From Diplonema papillatum (taxonomy: Eukaryota; Euglenozoa; Diplonemea; Diplonemida; Diplonemidae), in contig JAPJBO010000184.1 of assembly GCA_030068145.1 (NCBI GenBank), positions 62,001-126,000 on the forward strand: DNA of 64,000 nucleotides. Direction: 5' to 3'. Each line of letters opens with the position of its first letter. Positions within the stretch are counted from its first letter, which is position 1. The notes below the pieces were generated by a model. It searched no databases. It was not told where the DNA came from and saw only the letters and a list, made by a program, of their open reading frames with translations. Position numbers and translations under genes: made by a program. This document shows, one piece after another, positions 31,507 through 42,800 of this stretch.

Positions 31507-32762
31507 CGGGCTTGCACACCGACTTGAAGTCGTGTGCTATCACACGACTGGCATGGTTCATCGACACCGCTGCTATTCCTAGTGTTGGTTCTTGTCTTGG
31601 CAAGTTGCATTCACCTCAACCCCATGGTTTTAGGGCCACGGAATTGAAACGAGGTGGACTCTTCGGACATGTATCGCACGCTGCGGGCCGGCCGCGCTTG
31701 CTTCCAGCGAGGCGCCCCGCTTTTCGGCTCCTTCCCGTTGTGACTCGCCGCTCGGTGCCTTTCGTACGTGGATGCGCTTGAAACTCCGGGCTTCCAGCCA
31801 TTAGTGGCCACGCCAGTTGAGATCACCACCTGCAGTTTCTGGAGCTGCACACGTTACGGTCTCGACCCAGTTCGTGTGTTTGCGCGCTGTCTGCTTCTTG
31901 GTCCGTACTCCGGATTCCTTTCCCCAAGCACTGTCGTGGCCATCGCAAGGAGGTGGCTGCAAACGCGAGAAGAACGATGCTGCCTGTCTGCCGTTCGTGG
32001 ATTCGTGCCCATTCCGGTTCTAACGTGTCGTGTGACCCGTCCTGCTGGCTTGTGCGGAGCTCGCTGAATCTGCGCCTTCCCTTGGGGTGGTCACCCCAGT
32101 TGAGATCTTCGCCTTCAACTTCTCGACCTGCCCACTCGTACGTACTGCGGCATCGACCTGGGGTTACTTCATTGAACCTGCCATAGAACCCTCGTTCTAA
32201 GTGGGCCACTTCTGGTAAGCAGGACTGCGGCGCGGGATGGATCGAGAGCTGACTTGTGGTGCCCGAGTGATCGCTCATCATCGGTTCATCCCGACGACAG
32301 CTGTTGTGCCGGACTAGCCCACCTTCCTGGCAGGTTCTCACGGATTTTCCGAGGGAATCTGCGATTGTTTTCACCCAGTGGCAGGAATGGCGCGACGCCG
32401 GAGTGAAATTGTCATCCGTTTTCCTAGCCGTCCACGAGTACTTCTTGAGAGCCGGGGCCGAGATCCCTCCCACCTTGCCCGCAGGGTGTCCAAAGTACCT
32501 TGGGGTATCACCCCATCGTAAGTTGTCATTCGGATTTCTTCATTCCTTTCCTCTCAGTGAACGAAAACCGCTGCTGCAATGGCACAGCAGCAATGCCTGA
32601 CTGCGATGTCCTACTGCAATGCCCAACACTGAGGATAGCCGATGGAGATTCCCTTTCCATAGCAAGCTCGTCAACCCGCATCTGACGCATGTTCGAGAGC
32701 GCCTGCGTAGACATACATGTAGGTCGGTGACAGCCGTGTCTACACTACATCACCACCTGCCG
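31507..32762. other. Spacer with partial interspersed repeats
   Basis: A partial ~55-bp motif (minus strand, 31768-31795, CCCGGAGTTTCAAGCGCATC) lies 0.45 kb upstream of paralog A. A block near 32230-32316 (GAGAGCTGACTTG, GGTTCATC) recurs at 46335-46410. A hairpin-like CGGATTTTCCGAGGGAATCT at 32343 recurs at 57217. A minus-strand open stretch at about 32330-32473 (SAPALKKYSWTARKT) is unidentified. Confidence 0.45.
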
Positions 32763-32891
32763 ATAACATGCAGGGTCAAAACCTTGTGTCTTTTTGGTAA
32801 ATGGCCACCCATTTCTTCCGGAAGAAAATTGGGATTTTTTAAATTTTAAGATTTTGGAACAAACACTGCAGTAATTTTTGATGAGGTTGAG

Positions 32892-33523
32892 CAGTGCTCC
32901 CGCTAACCTCACTTTTGGTGAGGAATTCAAAACCCTGTTTGGGCCTTGTTTTTTTTTTGGTGCCCCCCAAATTTTTTACCCCCGTGTTGTGCAGGTTATT
33001 AGCTTCGTTTTTGCCTTGGTTTCCCGACCAACTTTCTTTTGCCGCTCTGAGACCGAGAAGCTTTTCTCCAGGGAGGGTCCGGGGGGCTTGCCCCCGGCGA
33101 ACGGTACGGTACAGGTGGAGAAAGTTTGCACTTCTCAGTCTGTTTGTCACAGTAAACACTGGAGGCAACAGCCCATTTCAAAATCAATCACCACTCGATA
33201 CTGTGTGCTGGTAAATCATTGGCACGAGTAGACGCAGACCAGAGATCACGTGGAACAAGGCAGTTGTGTCGACTGGGAGAGAATCTGTCAAGTAATCCAG
33301 GGCTGCTTCTGATCCTCGACTCTCTCTTTCTCGGCTCCAGCCCCCGTGGCAGCCACTGACTTCTGCCCGCCAGCCCACGAGACTGTGAGGCAGTGCTTTG
33401 GCTACACGATACCACCAACGGGAAAAAGGTGAGGAATTCCTCATGAGGAATTCCTCACCCTCTTTTTTCGAGCGTCTTTTTTTTTGAGGAATTCCTCGCA
33501 CTTTTTCGTTAGCGGGAGCACTG
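32892..33523. mobile_element. hAT-like element hAT-1, copy in the MITE
   Basis: Starts CAGTGCTCCCGCTAAC and its right end reads GTTAGCGGGAGCACTG; about 632 bp and inverted relative to the 42.4-kb copy. The 8-bp target duplication is AGGTTGAG, seen at 32884-32891 on the left. The right copy is now at 38392-38399, because another element later inserted across the right terminus (its duplication ACTGAGG spans the end). Confidence 0.88.
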
Positions 33524-33526
33524 AGG

Positions 33527-34971
33527 CAGGGGATTAGTTTCCGTTGCAGATTTAGACCGACGGTCTAAATCTGCAAACCGGACTTGGCCGGCAGGGATTA
33601 TCCTGTATGGTTAAAAAAAAAAAATTCACCAAAAAAAAAAAAAATTCTGAAAACAGGCCGGTGAAAAAAGATTTTTTAACCATGGGGATTTCTGGTGAAA
33701 ACTTTTTGGCAAGGGACCCAGGCTACAGGCTCAGATCCTGGAGTCGTAGTTGCTGTTTTGTGTGTACACAGCCTGGTCCAGAAATATCTATGGGGCATGA
33801 GGGGCGTTGGGATTAGCGTGTTGGGGGGCGCCTGTCGTGAGCAGCTTCGCCCTGCCTCGATTCGTTGAAAGGCGTTGAGGCCATCATGCCGTAGTGCCCA
33901 CTGGGACTGACAAGTGAAGGCTACAACAAAGTGGAGAAGCAGCAGCCAGATTGTGTTTTCCATCACACCCAGTAATCAGTCACTGGAGGATCGTTTGCTA
34001 TCCTGAAGCACACAGGCCTGAAAGGATTTTGAAACTAAAAGAGATGTCGCTCGCCGCATTTGGTTAGTGGTGCTGCCACTGTGGTCGACACTGTGCTAAC
34101 GTATGACGCTACTGTGTGGGACACTGCTTGCTTCAGCAATCCATGCTTCCCATGCGCAGCGTGGGGAAAAATTTTTCTGGCCATATCAAAGATTTTTTAA
34201 CCGGGATTTTTCAGAATTTCGGGGATTAGAATAACCCCTGTTGGCCGGGGAAAAAAAAAAATGTTCAAAAAACGGTGTTCAAAGTAAATATAGGCGGGGG
34301 GTGTGCTGAAGGTGCTGGATGGCTGCTGAGCCTCCGCTGCTGAGACCCAGCCGCTGCCGTTCAATTGGGTTCAGCTTCGGGTCGGCAGCCACTGCGCTTC
34401 ATTACCGGGCCAAGGTCCTGTTTGACAGTTGAGTATCCCACACGAGCTAAGAGTTGCCCACACACTTTTTGCCCAAATTTTCCGTCGCGCCTTCGGCGCG
34501 ATGTTGCTAAAAATAACGCTAAAAATGTTGGTGTAAGCACGGCGGTGCACACCAAAACCGTGGACCTATTATCATAGGAATCATAGGAAAATAGGTCCCC
34601 AGGTCACCCCCCTTCAGCTGCCTGACGAGACTGTCTGTTTACGATTTTGACTGTTTTTGGAGCGCGTCCCCATATGGCACCCCCCCACAGGGAACCCAGA
34701 AGCATTCGGAAAACCCCGAAAAGCTTGATCCAGGCTGGTATACGTTGAAAAAACGCCCGCAAAATGTGTCGCCAAACTGACGCTGTGACCATAATTGACC
34801 CATAAAGGACCCATGAAGACCCCTCTTTTGCCGAACGAAGTTGTGGAGATGTGTCGGCTCTGCCCCAAGACGCCGTACATCGGCGAAAACGGCACCGAAA
34901 CACCGCCCAAAACCACCCCATAGTAACGGTCTAAATCTGCAAATCCCGGAAGCCTTCAAACTAATACCCTG
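33527..34971. mobile_element. hAT-like element hAT-2, tandem copy A
   Basis: Ends CAGGGGATTAGTTT and AAACTAATACCCTG (14-bp imperfect inverted repeats), with subterminal palindromes GACCGACGGTC and CGGTCTAAATCTGC. After subtracting the inserted element (33592-34240) and one 8-bp duplication, it is about 788 bp. It has no open frame of note. Ten bases (GCCTCAAATG) separate it from tandem copy B. The tandem pair as a whole is flanked by ACTGAGG (33520-33526 and 38388-38394). Confidence 0.85.
33592..34240. mobile_element. hAT-like element hAT-3, inside copy A
   Basis: Starts CAGGGATTATCCTG and ends AGAATAACCCCTG, 649 bp, flanked by a perfect 8-bp duplication TTGGCCGG (33584-33591 and 34241-34248). 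A/T-rich ends with long A runs. It has no coding capacity, so it is a non-autonomous element. Confidence 0.85.
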
Positions 34972-35045
34972 GCCTCAAATGCAGGGGATTAGTTTCCGTT
35001 GCAGATTTAGACCGACGGTCTAAATCTGCAAACCGGACTTGGCCG

Positions 35046-37652
35046 CAGTGCTCCCACTAAGGAAAAAACCGGAGGAATTCCTCAAAAAAAAAACGTGCTG
35101 AAAAATGCCCCGGAGGAATTCCTCCGGAGGAATTCCTCCGGAGGAATTCCTCCGGGGGGACCTGAGGAATTCCTCCGGCCTGGTACCTGGCGTAGGAGTG
35201 AACCCGTGTGGGTGTAGCTCGCGACTAGTACTGGTCATGAAGTCTTTGCCGAATCTTTCCGTGTGACTTTGGCACCTGCGGCATGGACTGCTTCAAAAAA
35301 CCGCGCCTGGGGCACAAGATGTGGCTGATGGTGCGAGCATGTTGTCACATTTGGCGTCAAAACTGACTGAGTCCACCACAAAACTGTGAAGAGGGAAGGA
35401 CAGTGTCTATCCTCATGCTTATCAGGAGTCTTTGTGCTCTCAAATACTCTTTGGGCAGACCGCTGTGTGTGACACCATGCCAGTTTTCGGGATCTTCGTA
35501 CTGCCCCTGACAAGGCCTCCAACTTTTTTCCGCGCCTGCGGCGCAGGTATTCTTGAATATGTAGGACTATCTCATCATTTGTCTCGTTTCGTCCAAGTGT
35601 CCACTGGCAAAGGATTCATATGAGTCGATGCCAAAAGGGGGGGGGGGGGTTTGGGCGGAAAAATCCCCGCATAGTTCACCAGGGTCTGACGGGTACTGAG
35701 GCCCCATACCCTTCCTAAAACATCATTCTGCGTTCAAATACGCCCTCAGAAGCCTCCGGAGAGCCTTCTATGATGTCCCAAATGCAATTTTTGTTGGGTT
35801 TTTAGGGGGTCCCCCCGTCTGCTGGCCGTAAACCGCCATAGAAGACACATATGCAACCTGATGCTGGGTCGCTCCTCGGAGCAAAATCTCGGCCTAAACA
35901 CACGTTTTCGGCGTTCTCTATCATTCTCCAGGTGCATTCGACCCTCGGACTTCATAAATTATCTCGCTTACAGGTGTTCCGGGGTGTGCAAAAACAAGGC
36001 GAATGGACCCTACAGACCGTACCACGCCCTGCCTGTCTATACAGGCTTTGGGGTCGAATTGCGCCGCCTTGGCGCCATGTGCACCGTTTTGGTCTCGTTT
36101 GTGCTGCTTTGGGATCCACTAAGAACTCTAGTCTGATTTGCGGGACGCTTTGCTCGGTTTTGGTGCCCACTTCACCGTTCAAAGTGCATCCAGTGGTGAA
36201 GACTTTGCGCCGAAGCTGGAGAGGAAGCGACCCAGTAGGCGCCACTTCACCGTGAGCGGGTCTCGGAACAGGACTCAAACTGTGGCCCAGGTGATACTGC
36301 CGACCATGGCGGGTGTGTGCGCCACACAGTTTGTCTGACCAAGCTCACTGCACAGGAGCTTGCCACACATCCCTCGGGTCATGTGCCGCCTGTGCAAAGA
36401 CATCCAGCGAGAAGCACTTTGCAGCCATGGGTGAGAAAGATGCCAGAAGGGAAGACATTGCCAGGAAAGCTCTGAAAGCCTGCCCTGAAAGCGGTGAAGC
36501 CTGCTTCAAAATCATGAAGTGAACGCGTCGTAGTCAACCGCTTGAGAACGGCTGATGATCGCCTGTTACTTAACGCTTGTCCTACTTCGTTCACCAAGCC
36601 TTGCAGAATCACCAGAATAGCATAACATGATGCAGGTAGAAGCCTGAACAGGCCTTAGAACAGTGAAAGTGGGCGCCAAAACCGAGGAAAGCGTCCCGCA
36701 AATCAGACCAGAGTTCTTAATGGACTCCAAAGCAGCACAAACGAAGCCCGAAACGGTGGATGTGGCGCCAAAGCCAGTGCAGGTTGACCCCAAAGCCTGT
36801 ATAGACAGGCAGGGCGTAGTTCGGTCTGTCCCCAATGCAGGGGGCCATTCTCCTTATCTTTGCACGTCCCGGAACACCTGTGAGTGAAAGAAACCACGAA
36901 GCCCGAGGGTCGAATGCACCTGGAGAGTGCTAGAGAACGCCGAAAACGTGTGTTTGGGCTGGGATCTTGCACAGAGAAGCGACCCAGCATCAGGTTGCGT
37001 ATGTGTCTTCTATGGTGGTTTACGGCCAGCAGGCGGGGGGACCCCCTAAAAACCCACAAAATCGCATTTGGGACATCATAGAAGGCTCTCCGGAGGCTTC
37101 TGAGGGCGTATTTGAACGCAGAATGATGTTTTAGGAAGGGTATGGGGCCTCAGTACCCGTCAGACCCTGGTGAACTATGCGGGGATTTTTCCGCCCAAAC
37201 CCCCCCCCCCCCTTTTGGCATCGTACCATATCAAATTTATAAGGAGTGCAGTGATATCCCGGCATGAGATCTCGCTTGTGGGGATTTCCAATGCTCAGCA
37301 CCTTCGGCTGACACTGCCTACCAGCCTACCACGCAGGGTCACTACCCAGCTTGTGCACTGCACGAACAGCATGAAATTGCTGGTGTTTGCTTCCTCTGGC
37401 ATGTTGGGGTGTTGGCGGTGGGATCCAATCTCAGAAGCTGGAGTCAAAGCTACAGTGAAAAAAGCGGGTGTGGTGCGGATTCACGCGCATTTTGGTTGTG
37501 GTGGAGCAACCCATCTCTAGCTCCAGCTCACCCTGAGAGCACTGACAGACACTGCTAAAAAAAGCGCGACACTGCGACAGCGCCAAAAAAAAAAAAAAAA
37601 CTTTTCCTGATTTAGGCTTCCTCCGGCATTTCGGAGGTAAGCGGGAGCACTG
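35046..37652. mobile_element. hAT-1-related element inside copy B
   Basis: Starts CAGTGCTCCCACTAAGG and ends GTAAGCGGGAGCACTG, flanked by a perfect 8-bp duplication CTTGGCCG (35038-35045 and 37653-37660). The left part has repeated CCGGAGGAATTCCTCCGG palindromes. It is larger than other copies because it holds a long inverted-repeat element. Its right interior (about 37335-37470) is also found, inverted, at 61077-61210. Confidence 0.88.
35627..37222. mobile_element. Foldback element with ~550-bp inverted arms
   Basis: Left arm 35627-36183 and right arm 36655-37222 are inverted copies at roughly 85-90% identity, both starting GATGCCAAAAGGGGG with a G run. The ~470-bp centre has no recognised gene, although an open stretch at 36313-36522 (CHTSLGSCAACAKTSSEKH) is Cys-rich. 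Clear target duplications are not visible. It resembles long-TIR foldback or Mutator-like non-autonomous elements. Confidence 0.75.
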
Positions 37653-38492
37653 CTTGGCCGGGAAAAAAAAAAAAAAATGTTCAAAAAACGGTGTTCAAAG
37701 TAAATAAAGGCGGGGGGTGTGCTGAAGGTGCTGGATGGCTGCTGAGCCTCCGCTGCTGAGACCCAGCCGCTGCCGTTCAATTGGGTTCAGCTTCGGGTCG
37801 GCAGCCACTGTGCTTCATTACCGGGCCAAGGTCCTGTGTGACAGTTGAGTATCCCACACGAGCTAAGAGTTGCCCACACACTTTTTGCCCAAATTTTCCG
37901 TCGCGCCTTCGGCGCGATGTTGCTAAAAATAACGCTAAAAATGTTGTTGTAAGCACGGCGGTGCACACCAAAACCGTGGACCTATTATCATAGGAATCAT
38001 AGGAAAATAGGTCCCCAGGTCACCCCCCTTCAGCTGCCTGACGAGACTGTCTGTTTACGATTTTGACTGTTTTTGGAGCGCGTCCCCATATGGCACCCCC
38101 CCACAGGGAACCCAGAAGCATTCGGAAAACCCCGAAAAGCTTGATCCAGGCTGGTGTACGTTGAAAAAACGCCCGCAAAATGTGTCGCCAAACTCACGGG
38201 GTGACCATAATTGACCCATAAAGGACCCATGAAGACCCCTCTTTTGCTGAACGAAGTTGTGGAGATGTGTCGGCTCTGCCCCAAGACGCCGTACATCGGC
38301 GAAAACGGCACCGAAACACCGCCCAAAACCACCCCATAGTAACGGTCTAAATCTGCAAATCCCGGAAGCCTTCAAACTAATACCCTGACTGAGGTTGAGC
38401 AAAAAAAAAAAAATTCCAAAAAAACATATTGGGGGCCATCGGCCCCGCGGCAGCGTTAAAAAAAGACACACGGTTTTGACCCTGCATGATAA

Positions 38493-39878
38493 AGAGTGTG
38501 AACGCTGTCTGCACTGCCCCTCCGCAGCCGGGTTGGGCTTGCACGTGGGAGTCATAGCGAGCGCTAGCATAGAAGAGAGTCAGCGCCGGGAACGGGCAGC
38601 CGAATAGGCATGAAAAGGAGACGGTTTCAACGTTCACGAAAAAGATGCTGGCGAAGCGGGCCCGCCGGGTGGTGGGGCAAAGAAAGGGATGGGGACGACA
38701 AGAAGAAGACCAGAAAGAAAAGAAAGTCAGGCAAAAAGAAAGAGAAAAAAAAAGTGTCGAAGAATATCGTGGAAAACAGATCGGGGCAACAACTCCCGAA
38801 TGTGCCGTCCACGCCCGAGACTGCTTCTTTCCGTTCTTTCCAGACAAGAATACGGCAGAAAAGAAGAACGAAACGAGGGATAGTTGAGGTGTTACAATTA
38901 GATAAGGTCGGTGCTGCTTTGCATTCGTTCAATTCCGACTCTCGTAATCGTGAGCAGCCTATCAATAAGAGGTTGAAACAACTATCCCTTGCTTCAAAAC
39001 AAAACAAAAAAAGGTGCAAAGGAAAACAACAAAAGAACTGAAAAGCAAAGCGCTGTGACCACCTGCCATGAGGGGGAGGGGGTGCGAATGCTCGTTGTTG
39101 TCACTGGTCCGCTTACCATTCTATTGCACAACTGTTTCAAGGGGCAGCCGTGCCGGAGTGTCGCAGCTTGGAGTCCGTTTCACGAGGATGATGCAGGTCA
39201 GCGACTCATCCCGGCACCGAACAGTACGTCTGTTAACTGTGTAGGAATCGGGTACCAGCTCCCGGCTTAGACAAGAGCGCCTGCAGAGCACCGAAGAACA
39301 AAGCACGGAGACACAGGGAACATCACGCAGCCTTGCAAGGACACAAAGCGAACGCATTTTCTACGCTTGTGAGTTGGTGCTGAGTCAGAAGCAGCGGCCA
39401 TTCGACCGAGATCGGTCTTGCAGGGACTTTGACCTGAAAGTGCAAACCTGCTCAGTGCAGAGCACACCAACAGAAACGCACAACTGCTGAAGAAGGACAT
39501 TGTTTCTGCTGAGCATTTGAGTATGCATTGCGCAGCGGGGTAAATTGGCTCAGTATCTTGATAATCCACGAACAATCGCGCCCTATCAATTGCTGGGACA
39601 CCTTGTCAACGGGAAGGCAGTAGAACGAAACAAAGGAGAACCCCGCATGAAAGAGAAGAGGAGAGGAGAAGCGGAAACACTTGGTTTTAAACCCGTGAAG
39701 CATGCCTCGCGTGCCGTTCTCGTTTTATTTGTGTTACCGTCGATCTCGAGGGACGAGATACCTTTTTTTTTTTTTCTGTTGCATTCTTTTTTGTCTATTC
39801 TTCTTCGTAAGTTTGCGTTCGTTAAGTGTGTGTGAGTGTGCGTCTTGGCGGGACGGATAGTTCTCTGGCCGGCGGCAA
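38493..39878. other. Spacer, nothing recognised
   Basis: Purine-rich stretches at about 38600-38780 and a T-run near 39763. No gene, RNA or repeat family could be supported. Confidence 0.4.
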
Positions 39879-42800
39879 CTACAGCGGGGCCGGGGTCGAG
39901 CCCTGGGCGAAGCGAACGCCGAACAGCATCTTGCTCGTTCCCGGGTCCGTGATGGACGCGGCAACACGCCAGCCGTTCTGTGTGAAGGGGGGGGAAGGAC
40001 ATAATATTATTGCACTTTCGTAAGACTAACACCTCGGACATAATATTATTGCACTTTCGTAAGACGAACACCTCGGACATAATGGTATTGCACTTTCGTA
40101 AGACGAACACCTCTTCATCGCTGACAAGGAACCGTAGGGTGTACACAGGCCTGTACCTGAATATGCCCGGTAATTAGATACACGGTGGAGTCCAGCCTCA
40201 GAAGCTGGAGGTAGAGACAGGATGCACCCGAAAAGCGGGTGTGCTACAACCAAAACGCGTGTGAGTCCACAAACGTTCGGAATTTCTCCCTGGGTTTCGT
40301 GTGGGCTACAGCAAATTTACCTCCCTCCTTTGAGATTGGAACTTTGTTGCGATAGTGGGGAGTCATCGGCATGCCGATGAGTACCACACGCCTGCCTTTC
40401 GCTACGTAACACCGGATGGGCCACTCTTGGCGCGTTTCCGTCGTGGTGCAACCCGCGACGGTTGCAAGTGCTGCTGGTCGCTTGTGACAAGTTCGTAGTC
40501 AGATTCTTTGGGATTGGAATATTATTGCGGTAATGGGGAGACATCGGCATGCTGATGAGTACCACACTATCCTCTGAGACTTCGCAACTGGCAGTCTCCG
40601 CAAGTATTTCCTTCAAAGCAGGTGCTCATACAAAAAAGATATGTGAAAACGGGAAACATACCGGGGCCGCCCAGATCGCAGCGAAAGCAGTCTGGAGCCT
40701 GTTGAGGCCCATGTAGGCGAATCTCGCCTTGAGGTCGAGCTTCGAGCAGTACTTGACCTCGGTCGCGAGGGAAACGTCGGTGACGCTGCTCTTGGCGTTG
40801 TGGTTGACCTTCGTGTACACGTTCACGGGCTTGCCGGACACCAACTGCGGGGGGGGCATGACTCCGAGCTCGAAGTCTTCAGCGTTGCGCGTGACGAACC
40901 TCGCCGCGAGGACGTTGCCCATGAACGGCAGAGTGTCGAGCACTCCGAGCTCCCAGTTCTTGATGCTGCCCTTCGGGATGTCGTACTCGACGATCCCTCC
41001 GTAGGCGATGTCCGGCGTCACCTCACCTTGCACCCAAACGTTGAACGCCTGCGGTCCGGACGCGGTTTGCTTCAGGATCGCCTCCGCCGTGAACTGCGGC
41101 ATCATCGCCTTCCAGAAAAGCTGCGTGGTTGCCGTTGATGTCTCTACGATGAACTCTCGTGAATAAAACATCCCTGCTCTAACAGCACCCTTCCCCCGCC
41201 TCACGAGTCAAACGGAGACTTCAAAACACCGACCGCTTACTACAAGAAACAGTCTAGAATTCGCACTTTGAGCGTGGGTGCGCGAATGCAAGAAACGCTT
41301 GGCTTTTCTCGCTGCCAGCAGGAGGATCATGGAAGGTCACGGGGGGATCCAGCCACAGGGTCGGAGGCACGCTTGGTTCGTGTACACTTGGCCCTGTCAG
41401 CCGTGTCTCGAGGGAAACCCTTTTTAGGCTGTCCCGTGTCTGTTAAGAAGTCGGGTGTTTCTACGTCTCCGAATGACGTGTCGAGGCGGTGGGGGGCTCT
41501 GTTGTAAAGTTAGGCCAGAGTCTTCCTTTCACACTGTTTACTGCCACAGGATAATTCTTGGGGTCCAACCGGGTCCAGCGGACCCCTCAAAAAAGAATTG
41601 GAGAGTCTACTAAGGAGCCCTAGGGGTCCAACAACATTCCAGATTGTAGCTCTCAGAAAGCCTGTGTCCCACATGATCATGTGTCTGCTCTCCACCTGAC
41701 ACTGCCATGCAATTACACACCTTTGTTGAGACCAACACTGCACGGAACAAATAATTTCCGGCTCGGTGAATAGAGTCGGGCCCCTCAAAAACAAAAACCC
41801 AGCATCCTAGAATAAAACCTGCACAAGCAAAAATACAGCAGTACCTTAGTTTCGACCTTCTGGGTGTTGGGAACGAAGGTACCCTTGTCGAGAGAGGTCT
41901 TGACGGAGGCCTTCACACGCTGGACGCCGTTCTGCAGGGGGAGCGTGTACGCGAGTTCGGAGGTGTGGTTGAGGGAGTCGTCGGTCGTTCCGCGGTATTT
42001 GATGTTGCGCTCCATGTCATCGTAACCGAAGACTGCGGAGACGGAGCCGCCCTTCGCGTTCTGTAGGTGGTTTTGTGTTCTAAACTGCTACACACAGGAC
42101 GCGGCGCATGTACCAAAAATACTCGAGGGGCTGCTTATTTTGACGGAGGCTAAAGAGGGCAGAAAGAATACAACTACAAAGGGGGTCCTTTTGTTGAACG
42201 CTTACGCCCGCCACTATATCCAGATTTACCTGTGTTTCGTGTGGACTACACTATTTACGTCCTTGATATTTTCGCAACTGGCAGCCTCCCTCAAGTATTT
42301 CCGTATTTCCTACAAAGTAGGTGCGATTTTGTACGTGCCGGGGGAGGATTAGCCTGCTAGTGATGATAGTGAGTGAATATGCTCGTTTGGCTAATCCAAA
42401 CACGCTGCCAGCGTTCTCTTTCGTATTTACGATGCATTGTTACCAGTGCTCCCGCTAACGAAACAGTGCGAGGAATTCCTCAAAAAAAAAGAGGCTCGGA
42501 AAAAGAGGGTGAGGAATTCCTCATGAGGAATTCCTCACCTTTTTCCGATTGGTGGTATCGTGTAGCCAAAGCACTGCATCACGGTCTACTCTCTGCTGGG
42601 CATGGTGGGCTGGCGGGTAGAAGCTGGGGGCTGGAGCTGAGAAAGAGAGTCGAGGCTCAGAAGCAGCCCTGGATTTCTTGACAGATTCTCTCCGAGTCGA
42701 CACAAGTGCCTTGTTCCATGTGATCTCTGGTCTGCATCTACTCGTGGCAATGATTTACCAGCACACAGTATCGAGTGGTGGTTGAATTTGAAATGGGCTG

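Larger units (their letters stand above)
34982..38387. mobile_element. hAT-like element hAT-2, tandem copy B
   Basis: Same ends as copy A and nearly identical to it outside the insertions. Removing the 2607-bp element at 35046-37652 and one 8-bp duplication gives about 791 bp, matching copy A (788 bp). Confidence 0.85.
32767..38488. mobile_element. MITE (CATGCAGGGTC family) split by a deep transposon nest
   Basis: Left half 32767-32891 starts CATGCAGGGTCAAAACC. Right half 38400-38488 ends TTTTGACCCTGCATG. The outer flanks carry the same 4 bases, ATAA (32763-32766 and 38489-38492), as expected for a 4-bp target duplication of a single insertion. Inside, both halves break at AGGTTGAG, the duplication made by the hAT-like element. 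Confidence 0.9.

Noticed and set aside
33584-38387. Direct repeats of ~730 bp at 34242-34971 and 37657-38387 as long terminal repeats of one element
   Set aside because: They are parts of two tandem hAT-2 copies; hAT-type inverted ends and 8-bp duplications explain every boundary, and no retroelement genes lie between.
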